Assembly (NCBI GenBank): GCA_044226365.1
Contig: JBGAHE010000010.1
Span: 1-64,000 of the forward strand
Length of the DNA stretch: 64,000 nucleotides
Origin: JALHNI01 sp044226365
GTDB taxonomy: Bacteria; Acidobacteriota; Terriglobia; Bryobacterales; Bryobacteraceae
Direction of reading: 5' to 3'
In this document: in pieces, positions 1-7,686 of the stretch
Position numbering within the stretch: position 1 is the stretch's first letter
Layout of the letters: each line of letters starts with the position of its first letter
Notes under the pieces: generated by a model
Databases searched by the model: none
What the model saw: the letters and a program-made list of their open reading frames with translations, nothing else
What the model was told of the DNA's origin: nothing
Made by a program: the position numbers and the translations under genes

Positions 1-1241
1 ACCAGGGTACGGCGGCGAGCGGGTGCAAGGTAAAGCTGAGCGACTCGCTGCAGATCCTCGAGCGTGACTTGATCGAAGAGATCAAGACGCCGGTTGATGA
101 AGTCAGGGTCCTGGTAGAAGACGGAGTAGATGGCGAGCAGATTCGCGCGGGCGGTGCTGCTGAGGAGGTGTTGAGCGGTTTGGCGGCGGAGGGTGAGCTG
201 GGCTTTTTCGAGTTCCCAGGGATCGATGGCGGTGTCGCGGACACGGTCGATTTCGCGGAGGAGCGCGGCTTCGGCGCGGTGGGCGTCGGGAGCGAAGGCG
301 GCGACGACGAGCATGCCGGGGCCGCGTCGTTCCTGGACGAAGGCACCGGCGGAGAGGGCATCCTGCTTGAGGACGACCTCCTGGTAGAGACGGGAGGACT
401 GGCCGCCGGAGAGAACCATGGTGAGGAGTTGGAGAGCGTGGAAGTCCGGATGATTGGCGGAGGGCACCTGGACGGCGATGTCGATGCGGTTGAGGCGGGC
501 GAGTGAGTCTTCGACGACGCGCCGGCGCTCGGCGGTGACGGCGGGTTCGGAGACGTCGGGGGCGGGGGGGCGCTCGCCACGAGGGATGTCGCCGAAGTGG
601 TGGTCGACGCGGGCGAGAGCGTGGGCGGGGTCAATGTCGCCGACGATGGCGAGGACGCAGTTGTTCGGGCGGTAATACTGGCTGTGGAAGTTGACGGCTT
701 GTTCGAACGTGAAGGCTTCGAGGTCGGCGAGCGAGCCGATGGTGGAGTGGGCGTTGGCGAAGTTATCGAAGACGAGTTCGGGCAGGATTTCCGAGGAACG
801 GCCGTAGGGGCGGTTGTCGTAATTCTGGCGGCGCTCTTCGATGACGGTGCCGCGTTGGTTTTCGAAGTTCGCGGCGGTGACGGCGAGCGAGCGCATGCGG
901 TCGGCTTCGAGGAACAGGGCCAATTCGAGCTGGTTGGCGGGGACCGTCTCGTAGTAATTGGTGCGCTCGGAACTGGTGGTGCCGTTCATCGAGCCGCCGT
1001 TGTTCTGGATCAGCAGGAAGTGTTCGCCCTTGCCGACGTTCTCCGAGCCCTGGAACATCATGTGCTCGAAGAGGTGGGCGAAGCCACTTTCGCCCGGCCG
1101 TTCGTCGCGGGAGCCGACGTCGTAGGCCAGGGAGATCGAGACGGTGGGGGCGTGATGGTCCTCAGCGAGAATCACGCGCAGGCCATTGGCGAGCTGGTGC
1201 TCGGTGAAACTCACCAGCGAGGTTGATTGGGCGATACCCAT
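1..1241 (-). CDS. M16 family zinc metallopeptidase, C-terminus cut by window edge
   Basis: Reading the minus strand from the ATG at 1241 gives 413 codons with no stop before the window edge. The inverted zinc-binding motif of M16 peptidases (HxxEH) is present as HLFEH at residues 56-60, followed by the family's usual MMFQGSENVG stretch and, about 75 residues further on, an acidic ELALFLEADRM segment that would give the third zinc ligand. The second half reads as the M16 C-terminal (inactive) domain, with the VVLKQDALSAGA region. Likely a processing peptidase or insulinase-like protease; the substrate cannot be told. No clear signal peptide is visible. It is the last of three minus-strand genes (thioesterase, TPR protein, peptidase) with short spacing, suggesting one transcript. 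Confidence 0.9.
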   Translation of the reverse strand, partial: MGIAQSTSLVSFTEHQLANGLRVILAEDHHAPTVSISLAYDVGSRDERPGESGFAHLFEHMMFQGSENVGKGEHFLLIQNNGGSMNGTTSSERTNYYETVPANQLELALFLEADRMRSLAVTAANFENQRGTVIEERRQNYDNRPYGRSSEILPELVFDNFANAHSTIGSLADLEAFTFEQAVNFHSQYYRPNNCVLAIVGDIDPAHALARVDHHFGDIPRGERPPAPDVSEPAVTAERRRVVEDSLARLNRIDIAVQVPSANHPDFHALQLLTMVLSGGQSSRLYQEVVLKQDALSAGAFVQERRGPGMLVVAAFAPDAHRAEAALLREIDRVRDTAIDPWELEKAQLTLRRQTAQHLLSSTARANLLAIYSVFYQDPDFINRRLDLFDQVTLEDLQRVAQLYLAPARRRTL

Positions 1242-1271
1242 TGCCTTTCAGTCTAGCGGACCGGAGGCAGT

Positions 1272-2171
1272 TTACTTGAACAGGGCGCAGGCGGCGCGGC
1301 TTTCTTTGGTGAGTTCGACCTCGGCGGCGATGACGCCGAAGGAGGACCAGTTGGAGTCGCGCGAGAGTTTGCGGAGGAGCGTGCAGCCTTCGCCGACGCG
1401 GCCGTCGAGGAGCTTGTGGAGGGCGACGGCCGAGGCGGCGTTGGTGTAGGCGATGCCGTTGGCTTCGAGCAGCTCCTTTTCGGAGAGCTTGCCCTGGAAG
1501 TAGCGGAGGTCGCGGTAATTGGACTCGTTGGAGCGCAGGAGGACGCCGTCCTTGATGGTGGTGAGGAGTTCCTTGGCTTCGCCGCTGCGGCCGGCGCGGC
1601 GGAGCGAGCGGTAGTGCCAGTCCGCCAGGCCCATCAGGTATTCGGGCGTCTGGGGCAGGGTGGCGCAGCCGACCATGTTCGCGGGCAAGGACTTGGCGAA
1701 TTCGTCGGGCTTGCCGGCCTGGTTCACGCAGCGGGCGAGTTCGTTGGCGGCGTCGCCGTAGCGCTGCGAGAAGTAATAGGCGAGGCCGAGGTAGAAGGAG
1801 GCTTCAAAGGACGAGGGCGCGAGGGAGCGGGCTTTTTCAAGGTCGGTGATGGCGAGGTCGAATTTGCGGAGCGAGAGATAGCGGTGGCCGCGCCAGCGGT
1901 AGGGGCGGGGATCGTTCGGGAAGGCCTGAATGGCCTTGGTGTAGATGGGGATGGAGGAACTGAACTGGAGGTACGCGTCACGGACCTGGCCGGTTTTGAG
2001 AAGAAGTTCGATTTTGCCGGGGGCCTTGGCGAGCTCCGCATCGGCGGCGGCGATCTTGCCGTCGTTGTCTTTTTCGGAGCGCAGCGGCACGCCGAGGAGG
2101 GAAGTGCCTTCGGGCTTGTCCTGAGCCATGAGCGTGAAGGCGGCAAGCAAAGTGAGGATCGTCTTAGACAT
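1272..2171 (-). CDS. Secreted or periplasmic TPR-repeat protein
   Basis: 299 residues. The N-terminus (MSKTILTLLAAFTLMAQ) looks like a signal peptide with a short hydrophobic core. Residues about 50-160 hold TPR-like helices (for example around PRPYRWRGHRYLSLRKFDLA and SFEASFYLGLAYYFSQRYGDA). The C-terminal part stays alpha-helical and Leu/Ala-rich and is not recognised. TPRs serve protein-protein contacts; no catalytic motif is seen. The start overlaps the end of the upstream thioesterase gene by 8 nt, so the two are probably translationally coupled. Confidence 0.8.
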   Translation of the reverse strand: MSKTILTLLAAFTLMAQDKPEGTSLLGVPLRSEKDNDGKIAAADAELAKAPGKIELLLKTGQVRDAYLQFSSSIPIYTKAIQAFPNDPRPYRWRGHRYLSLRKFDLAITDLEKARSLAPSSFEASFYLGLAYYFSQRYGDAANELARCVNQAGKPDEFAKSLPANMVGCATLPQTPEYLMGLADWHYRSLRRAGRSGEAKELLTTIKDGVLLRSNESNYRDLRYFQGKLSEKELLEANGIAYTNAASAVALHKLLDGRVGEGCTLLRKLSRDSNWSSFGVIAAEVELTKESRAACALFK

Positions 2172-2562
2172 GTTGTTGCAGTAGTTGATATAAGGGAGCC
2201 GGAATGGGGCAGGCCCGCTCGGTGGCGGGATCCATGCAGCAAATCACAATCTTGCCACGGGCGCGCGGTCGGTTGCCAACCGAGACGTCGTAGCGGAGGG
2301 TAAAGGCGCGCGAGCCGAGACGGTCCACGGCGACGGCGATGTCCATGAGGTCGTCGTCGACCAGGGGGCCGAGAAATTCGGCTTCCACGCGGACGCGCGG
2401 ATAGCGGACGCCGAGGCGATCGAGGACGGAATAAGGAAGGCCCGCGGCGCGCAGGAATTCGGCTTCCGCCGCTTCAAAGTAGCGAAAAATGGACGAATTG
2501 TGGATGCGTCCGCTGGCATCGGTGTCCGCGAAACGGAGACGGCACTGATGGACAAAAGGCAT
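2164..2562 (-). CDS. Hotdog-fold acyl-CoA thioesterase (4HBT family)
   Basis: 132 residues, the normal length for a single hotdog domain of the 4-hydroxybenzoyl-CoA thioesterase/YbgC family. The family signature near the N-terminus is visible as FADTDASGRIHN (residues 11-22), with the acidic residue expected in the active site; the usual His-Val-Asn end of the motif is here Ile-His-Asn. It would hydrolyse an acyl-CoA in the cytoplasm; substrate unknown. First gene of the minus-strand group ending at the M16 peptidase; divergent from the PP2C phosphatase gene with a 78-bp gap that must hold both promoters. Confidence 0.85.
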   Translation of the reverse strand: MPFVHQCRLRFADTDASGRIHNSSIFRYFEAAEAEFLRAAGLPYSVLDRLGVRYPRVRVEAEFLGPLVDDDLMDIAVAVDRLGSRAFTLRYDVSVGNRPRARGKIVICCMDPATERACPIPAPLYQLLQQHV

Positions 2563-2640
2563 TCCTTCATCGTAGGACGGGCGAGGAGGAAAAACGGGTG
2601 CTGAATAATGGGTTTCGGGCGGTGGTAAAGTAAAGCCAAC

Positions 2641-3357
2641 ATGCCAGTTTATGCGGCCGGGCGCACTGATGTTGGGCTGGTCCGATCGAACAATGAAGAC
2701 CGGTTCCTGATCGCCGGAGACCTCGGCCTTGCTTTGGTGGCTGACGGAATGGGCGGCGCCGCGTGCGGCGAAGTCGCGGCACAGATGACGGTGGATTGCA
2801 TCGAGGAGATGCTGCGGTTACCGAATCCGAACGGGCCGGTGGCGGCGCTCGAAACGGCGATTACCGAAGCGAACCGGCGCGTGTGGCTGCACGCGAAACA
2901 GACACACGAATGTAACGGGATGGGGACGACGATCGTGGCGGCGCTGTGGCAGGGCAATCGGCTGGCGATCGCCAACGTGGGCGACAGCCGGGCGTACATG
3001 CTGCGGCAGGAGCAACTGACGCAACTTTCCTACGACCAGAGCCTGGTGAACGAGCTGCGGCACAATCTGGGGCTGTCCGATGAGCAGATCAAGCGTTATG
3101 CGAATCGCAACGTGCTGACGCAGGCGATCGGCACGGCGGAGAACGTGGCGATCCGCACCAATGAGACGGACTTCCATCCGGGCGACGTGGTGATTCTTTG
3201 TTCCGACGGCTTGCACGGGCTGGTGAGCGACGAAGAGATTCTCGAGATTCTTTCGATGCCGATTGTGCTGGAGCAGCAATTGACCCGGCTGATTGACTCG
3301 GCCAAGCGGGCCGGCGGCAACGACAACATCACCATTGCGGTGATCCGGCACGACTAA
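2641..3357 (+). CDS. PP2C-type serine/threonine protein phosphatase (Stp1/PrpC-like)
   Basis: 238 residues, typical for small bacterial PP2C phosphatases that counter Hanks-type kinases. Conserved motifs appear in order: GLVRSNNEDRF near residue 12, VADGMGGA near residue 35 (metal-binding Asp-Gly), GTTIVAAL and NVGDSRAY in the middle, LCSDGLHGLV near residue 185 and GGNDNITIAVI at the C-terminus. Mn/Mg-dependent cytoplasmic dephosphorylation of phospho-Ser/Thr is the family role. The partner kinase is not in this window. The next gene begins 3 nt after its stop, so they are probably co-transcribed. Confidence 0.95.
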   Translation: MPVYAAGRTDVGLVRSNNEDRFLIAGDLGLALVADGMGGAACGEVAAQMTVDCIEEMLRLPNPNGPVAALETAITEANRRVWLHAKQTHECNGMGTTIVAALWQGNRLAIANVGDSRAYMLRQEQLTQLSYDQSLVNELRHNLGLSDEQIKRYANRNVLTQAIGTAENVAIRTNETDFHPGDVVILCSDGLHGLVSDEEILEILSMPIVLEQQLTRLIDSAKRAGGNDNITIAVIRHD

Positions 3358-3360
3358 GTC

Positions 3361-5085
3361 GTGCGAGTTTCCGCGGAGAGCTGTCAGAACTTCGAACGGT
3401 CGAGCCATCTGGAATGGCTGGAGACCAACGGCACCGGCACGTTCGCCATGGGGACGGTGAGCGGGGCGAACACGCGCAAATATCACGGCTATCTGGTGGC
3501 GGACGCGGCGCCGCCGAGTGGGCGCAAGGTGTGGCTCGCGAAGGTGGACGAAGAGCTGAACGGGGTGCCGCTGGGGACGAATCAGTTTCCGGGGCGCGTG
3601 TGGCCGGAGGGGTATCGGCAACTGGTGGAGTTTGCGCTGGACCCGTCGCCGCGCTGGACGTGGCAAGTGGGCGGCGTGCGGCTTTCGAAGGCGTTGTACC
3701 TGGTGCCGGGGCGGAACATCGCGGTGGTGGAATATGCGGCGAGCGCGCGGTGCCGGGTGACGGCGCGTCCGTTGGTGGCGGGGCGCGACTATCACTCGCT
3801 GGGCGGGGGCGAGCCGTCGGGCTGCCGGTTGGAGGCGGTGGGCGGGGAATGGTGCGGGGTGGGGGAGCGCTGGCGCGACTTTGAGTATCTGGTGGAGTAC
3901 GAGCGCGGGTTCGACTTCCGCGAGGATTTGTGGACGCCGGGCGTGGTGGTGTTCGACCTGGAGCCGGGCAAGCCAGCGGCGCTGGTGGCGACGGTGGAGC
4001 CAGAGGTGACAGTGGACCTGGCCCGGTGGCGGGCAGCACGGGCGGAGCGGGGCCACAATCCGGCGCGGGATTTTGACGCGGTGCGGCCGGATGGACGGCC
4101 GACGCTGATGGCGGGCTATCCGTGGTTCACCGATTGGGGGCGCGACACGATGATCGCGCTGCCGGGTCTGGTGACGGGGCAGGGCGAACGCGAGAAGGCG
4201 CGGGCGATCATCGAGGCGTTCCTGGGGCATCAGCAGCGAGGGCTGATCCCGAACCGCTTTCCGGATGTCGGTGAGCGGCCCGAGTACAACTCGGTGGATG
4301 CGACGTTGTGGCTGATCGCGGCGGTGCAGGATCTGGGAGCGGATGATCTGAAGCCGGCGTGCGCGGAGATCGTGGAGTGGTTACGGCGCGGGACGTCGTA
4401 CGGCATCGGGGTGGATCCGGAGGATGGCTTGCTGCGGGCGGGGGACGAGGGGACGAACCTGACGTGGATGGACGCGCGGCTGAATGGGCGTCCGGTGACA
4501 CCGCGCGCCGGCAAGCCGGTGGAGATTAACGCGTTGTGGCTGAATGCGCTGGCCTATTTGGGCGATCCGGCGGTTGAGGCGGTGGCGGCCATCTTCCAGC
4601 AGAAGTTCTGGAATGGTCGCTATCTTGATGATTTGGTGGGTGATTCTTCGCTGCGGCCAAACCAGATTTTTGCACTTTCACTGGCGTATTCGCCGCTGAC
4701 GGCGGAGCAGGCTGAGGCAGTACTTCAGGTGATTGAGGCTAAGTTGCTGACGGATTGTGGGTTGAGGTCGCTTTCGCCGGACGATCCGCGGTATTGCGGC
4801 CGTTATGAGGGCGATGTGCCGCGGCGGGATGCGGCCTATCATCAGGGGACGGTGTGGGGCTGGTTGCTGGGGCCGTATCTGGCGGCTTGCTGGCGGCGGC
4901 GACCGGAGCGTCGCGACGAGGTGGCGCGGCGGGTGCGGCGGTGGCGCGAGGAGACCGAGCGTTGGTGCCTGGGTCAGGTGGCTGAGATCTACGACGGAGA
5001 TGCGCCACACCAGCCGCGCGGGGCGCCGGCGCAGGCGTGGAGTTTGGCGGAGCTTTTGCGCATCGAACGGCTGATCGCGCGCTAG
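3361..5085 (+). CDS. Glycogen debranching enzyme, amylo-alpha-1,6-glucosidase type (GH133-like)
   Basis: 574 residues from a GTG start, preceded by the phosphatase stop 3 nt upstream. The N-terminal domain begins with the family's LEWLETNGTGTFAMGTVSG and NTRKYHGYLVA segments (residues about 19-50). The C-terminal (alpha/alpha)6 catalytic domain carries YPWFTDWGRDTMIALPGL near residue 255-270, whose Asp is the usual catalytic candidate, then NRFPDVGERPEYNSVDATLW and TNLTWMDA. The family removes alpha-1,6-linked glucose from limit dextrin in glycogen breakdown. The malQ gene at 12.3 kb would act in the same pathway. Length fits single-subunit bacterial/archaeal debranching enzymes of this type. 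Confidence 0.92.
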   Translation: MRVSAESCQNFERSSHLEWLETNGTGTFAMGTVSGANTRKYHGYLVADAAPPSGRKVWLAKVDEELNGVPLGTNQFPGRVWPEGYRQLVEFALDPSPRWTWQVGGVRLSKALYLVPGRNIAVVEYAASARCRVTARPLVAGRDYHSLGGGEPSGCRLEAVGGEWCGVGERWRDFEYLVEYERGFDFREDLWTPGVVVFDLEPGKPAALVATVEPEVTVDLARWRAARAERGHNPARDFDAVRPDGRPTLMAGYPWFTDWGRDTMIALPGLVTGQGEREKARAIIEAFLGHQQRGLIPNRFPDVGERPEYNSVDATLWLIAAVQDLGADDLKPACAEIVEWLRRGTSYGIGVDPEDGLLRAGDEGTNLTWMDARLNGRPVTPRAGKPVEINALWLNALAYLGDPAVEAVAAIFQQKFWNGRYLDDLVGDSSLRPNQIFALSLAYSPLTAEQAEAVLQVIEAKLLTDCGLRSLSPDDPRYCGRYEGDVPRRDAAYHQGTVWGWLLGPYLAACWRRRPERRDEVARRVRRWREETERWCLGQVAEIYDGDAPHQPRGAPAQAWSLAELLRIERLIAR

Positions 5086-5094
5086 ACTGGCAAG

Positions 5095-5934
5095 ATGCGA
5101 TTCGGGATCAACACGATGTTGTGGACGGCCAACTTTGGCGAGGGGGATTTGCACCTGATCGATAAGGCCAAGGCTTGGGGTTATGACGGCGTGGAGATCC
5201 TGCTGGTGGACCCGAAGGCGTTTCCGTCGGCGGCGCTGTATCAGGCGTGTTTGTCGAAAGGGTTGGGGCTGACGGCGGTGGGGATCGCGTCGCTCGAGAA
5301 CAATCCGTTGAGCGCGGACGGAGGCGTGCGGAAGCATACGCTCGACTACTTCCGGGCTTGCATTGCGGCGCTGGCCGAGGCGGGCGGGGAGATTCTGGCG
5401 GGGCCGATGTACGCGCCGCTGGGCCACTTTACGGGCGTGCGGCGGACGGAGGACGAGTGGAAGCGTTCGGTGGAATTCTTCCAGGAGTTGGCGCCGAGTT
5501 TGGACGAGTACCGGGTGACGCTGGCGCTGGAGCCGTTGAATCGCTTTGAGACTTACTTCCTGAACACGGCGGCGGATGCGCTGGCCTTCGCCGAAGCGAT
5601 CCATCATCCGCGTGTGGGGCTGTTGTTCGATACGTTCCACGCGAACATTGAAGAGAAGAGCATCCCGGACGGCTACCGGACGGTGGGGCCGCAATTGAAG
5701 CACGTGCATGCGTGCGAGAACGATCGCGGGACGCCGGGTTCGGGCCACGTGGATTGGACGGGCGTGTTCCAGGCCCTGCACGACGTGCAATACGACGGCT
5801 GGTTGACGATCGAAAGCTTCGGCTCGGCGCTGAAAGAGATCTCGGCGGCGGCCCGCATCTGGCGCGATCTTGAGAAGGACATGGATACGCTGGCGGCGGA
5901 CGGCATCCGGTTCCTGAAATCGAGCTTCAACTAA
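5095..5934 (+). CDS. Sugar phosphate isomerase/epimerase (D-psicose/tagatose 3-epimerase-like TIM barrel)
   Basis: 279 residues. The sequence has the layout of the xylose-isomerase-like TIM barrel family: MRFGINTMLWT at the start, a YDGVEILLVDP strand, VTLALEPLNRFETYFLN with the metal-ligand Glu, VGLLFDTFHANIEE with the Asp/His pair, LKHVHACENDRG, and YDGWLTIESFG with a C-terminal Glu. These match the Mn-binding residues of ketose 3-epimerases. The likely role is epimerising a ketose or related sugar; the exact substrate is unknown. It starts 9 nt after the debranching enzyme stop. Confidence 0.88.
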   Translation: MRFGINTMLWTANFGEGDLHLIDKAKAWGYDGVEILLVDPKAFPSAALYQACLSKGLGLTAVGIASLENNPLSADGGVRKHTLDYFRACIAALAEAGGEILAGPMYAPLGHFTGVRRTEDEWKRSVEFFQELAPSLDEYRVTLALEPLNRFETYFLNTAADALAFAEAIHHPRVGLLFDTFHANIEEKSIPDGYRTVGPQLKHVHACENDRGTPGSGHVDWTGVFQALHDVQYDGWLTIESFGSALKEISAAARIWRDLEKDMDTLAADGIRFLKSSFN

Positions 5935-6002
5935 AAAACACCTGAGCCGCAACTTTGCCTGGCAGCCTGCTGTTCATTCAGGCAACAGGAGGCATTCAGA
6001 CA

Positions 6003-6302
6003 ATGCTGAAAGCGTGGATGGCATTAGCGGTACTGACGTTGGGTGTGAGCGGCGCGCAGACGATCGCGCGGCGCGAAGTGAATCAACAGGCCCGGATCAA
6101 TCAAGGGATTCGTTCCGGCGCTTTGACCAATCGGGAAGCGGCACGATTGGAGCGGCAGCAGGTGGATTTACGCCGGCAGATTGCGCGGGACCGGGCGGAT
6201 GGCGGTGGGCTGTCTCCGGGGGAGCGGGCGCGGATCGACAACAAGCAGGATCGCCAGAGCCGGCGGATTGCGCGGCAGAAGCACGACGCGCAGACTTACT
6301 AA
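6003..6302 (+). CDS. Small secreted Arg/Gln-rich protein
   Basis: 99 residues from the ATG at 6003, chosen over an earlier in-frame start at 5955 because an AGGAGG-like site lies just upstream (5988-5993) and the protein then begins with a clean signal peptide (MLKAWMALAVLTLGVSGAQ). The mature part is highly charged, rich in Arg, Gln and Asp, with repeated R-x-x-x-Q spacing, and is probably helical (coiled-coil-like). It resembles short periplasmic helical proteins but I do not recognise a family. Followed by a good terminator at 6330-6365. Confidence 0.75.
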   Translation: MLKAWMALAVLTLGVSGAQTIARREVNQQARINQGIRSGALTNREAARLERQQVDLRRQIARDRADGGGLSPGERARIDNKQDRQSRRIARQKHDAQTY

Positions 6303-6329
6303 CGATTTTCTTACTGCCTCTCAATCTCA

Positions 6330-6365
6330 GGCCCGTTCGTTGCGGCGAGCGGGCCTTCTTTTTGG
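6330..6365 (+). terminator. Rho-independent terminator after the small secreted protein
   Basis: GGCCCG (6330-6335) pairs with CGGGCC (6350-6355), loop of 14 nt, followed by TTCTTTTT. It lies 28 nt after the stop at 6302 and would end the transcript from the phosphatase/debranching-enzyme group or from the small gene alone. Confidence 0.75.
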
Positions 6366-6375
6366 GGAGAGGTGG

Positions 6376-6663
6376 CTAGTCGACGAAGCCGCGCCAGGTG
6401 CGGCCGCGGTCGTCACGGAGGGTGATGCCGAAGTTGTCGCCGACACCGGTGGCGTAGTGGCCCGCGGCATCGCGGAAGCGGAAGCGGACAGAGTCGTCAT
6501 ATTGCCGTTCGGCGGCGCCCTGCCACTCATTGCCGAACTCGTCACGCAGACGGATGAAGTCGCCGTCGCCGAAGCCGCTGAGGACGCCGGAACCCTGGCC
6601 ACTCTCCAAGCGATAGGTGCCACCACGAATTATCGACTTCTTGCGCTTGCGTGCCGTGATCAT
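6376..6663 (-). CDS. Small hypothetical protein with SH3/Tudor-like beta pattern
   Basis: 95 residues, start ATG at 6663. It begins with a short basic segment (TARKRKKS) and then shows alternating Gly, Asp and aromatic residues (GDGDFIRLRDEFGNEW; VRFRFRDAAGHY; GITLRDDRGRTWRGF) with three similar 'F/I-x-L/F-R-D-x-x-G-x' units. This suggests a small beta-barrel or beta-repeat fold. No family recognised. It stands alone, convergent with the gene at 6003 and separated from it by the terminator. Confidence 0.6.
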   Translation of the reverse strand: MITARKRKKSIIRGGTYRLESGQGSGVLSGFGDGDFIRLRDEFGNEWQGAAERQYDDSVRFRFRDAAGHYATGVGDNFGITLRDDRGRTWRGFVD

Positions 6664-6747
6664 GTGCTTTCATGATGCGCGGAACGGAGGCTGGACGCTA
6701 TTCGCAAAACTACTCGAAGGCTGGACCCACGTTTGCCCTAGGCGGAA

Positions 6748-7686
6748 TTAAGGTTTGCGCTTCAGTTCACAATTGGGCAGCGCGGCATGGAGACGGGCGA
6801 GGCCGGCGGGGCTGAGCGCGGTGTCTTCGACGTCGAGCCAAGTGAGCGAGGTGAGTTGGGCGAGGGCATCGACGGCCGAGTCATCGACCTTGGCGCATTT
6901 CCAGAGCGAGAGCGACTTGAGTTGCTTGGGCAGGTTGGCGAGGCCGCGTCCGGTGAGGTTGGTTTGGGCGATGTCGAGGTGTTCGAGCGCGGTGAGCTTG
7001 CGGAACTCGACGGAGCCGACATCGGAGACTTTGCTGTTGCGCAGGTTGAGGGACTGGAGTTTGGTGAGGAAGCCAATGGTTTCCATGCCGCGGTCGGTGA
7101 TGGTGGCGAACCACATGCCGGAGTCCGTGCGTTGGGAGCCGCTGAGGTCGAGCGACGTGAGGCCGGGGACGAGGCGGAGAGCATTGAGACCGACATCGGT
7201 GAGCTTATTCCCTCCGACGGCGGCCGACTTCAAGCGGGGGATGGAAACGAGCGGGTCAAAGCCGTTGTCGGTGAAGAGCGAGAAGCCGAAGTCCACCCAT
7301 TCGAGCGTGGGATGGCCGGCGAGTTGGGCGACGCCGAGGTCCGTAATCTTGGTGCCGCGCATGTTGAGCTTGCGAAGTTTCTTCCAGGACTTGATGACGG
7401 TGGGGACGCCGTCGCCGACTTGCTCGGCGTAGTAGAGGTTCAGCTCTTCGATGGCGGGGGCAGACTTGAGAGCCTGGAAACCGATGTCGGTGATGAGCGT
7501 GTGCGAGAGGTCGAGCGACTTGAGCGCGGGGAGCGAAGCGATGAGGCGGAGGTCGGCGTCGCCGATCCAGGTGCCGCGGAGTTCGAGCGCGGTGATTTCG
7601 CCTTGCGGGCCGCGCGTGGCCTGGCCGCCAAGGCGGGTGACCCAATCGCCATCGATGGCGCAGAGCAGGAGGAGCGTGGTGAGCAT
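6748..7686 (-). CDS. Secreted leucine-rich-repeat protein (short)
   Basis: 312 residues. A hydrophobic start (MLTTLLLLCAIDG) suggests export. From about residue 35 to the end the protein is built of 23-25-residue LRRs with the pattern L-x-x-L-x-x-L-x-L-x-x-T-x-I-x-D-x-G-L (for example ALKSLDLSHTLITDIGF and LTSLTWLDVEDTALSPAGL). LRRs give protein-protein binding surfaces; no catalytic domain is seen. The stop of the larger LRR gene directly abuts its start (7687/7686), so the two are co-transcribed and probably arose by duplication. Confidence 0.85.
   Translation of the reverse strand: MLTTLLLLCAIDGDWVTRLGGQATRGPQGEITALELRGTWIGDADLRLIASLPALKSLDLSHTLITDIGFQALKSAPAIEELNLYYAEQVGDGVPTVIKSWKKLRKLNMRGTKITDLGVAQLAGHPTLEWVDFGFSLFTDNGFDPLVSIPRLKSAAVGGNKLTDVGLNALRLVPGLTSLDLSGSQRTDSGMWFATITDRGMETIGFLTKLQSLNLRNSKVSDVGSVEFRKLTALEHLDIAQTNLTGRGLANLPKQLKSLSLWKCAKVDDSAVDALAQLTSLTWLDVEDTALSPAGLARLHAALPNCELKRKP

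Noticed and set aside
2818..4230. 470-codon minus-strand open frame, Arg/Pro/His-rich
   Set aside because: Opposite strand of the PP2C and debranching enzyme genes; no domain-like sequence.
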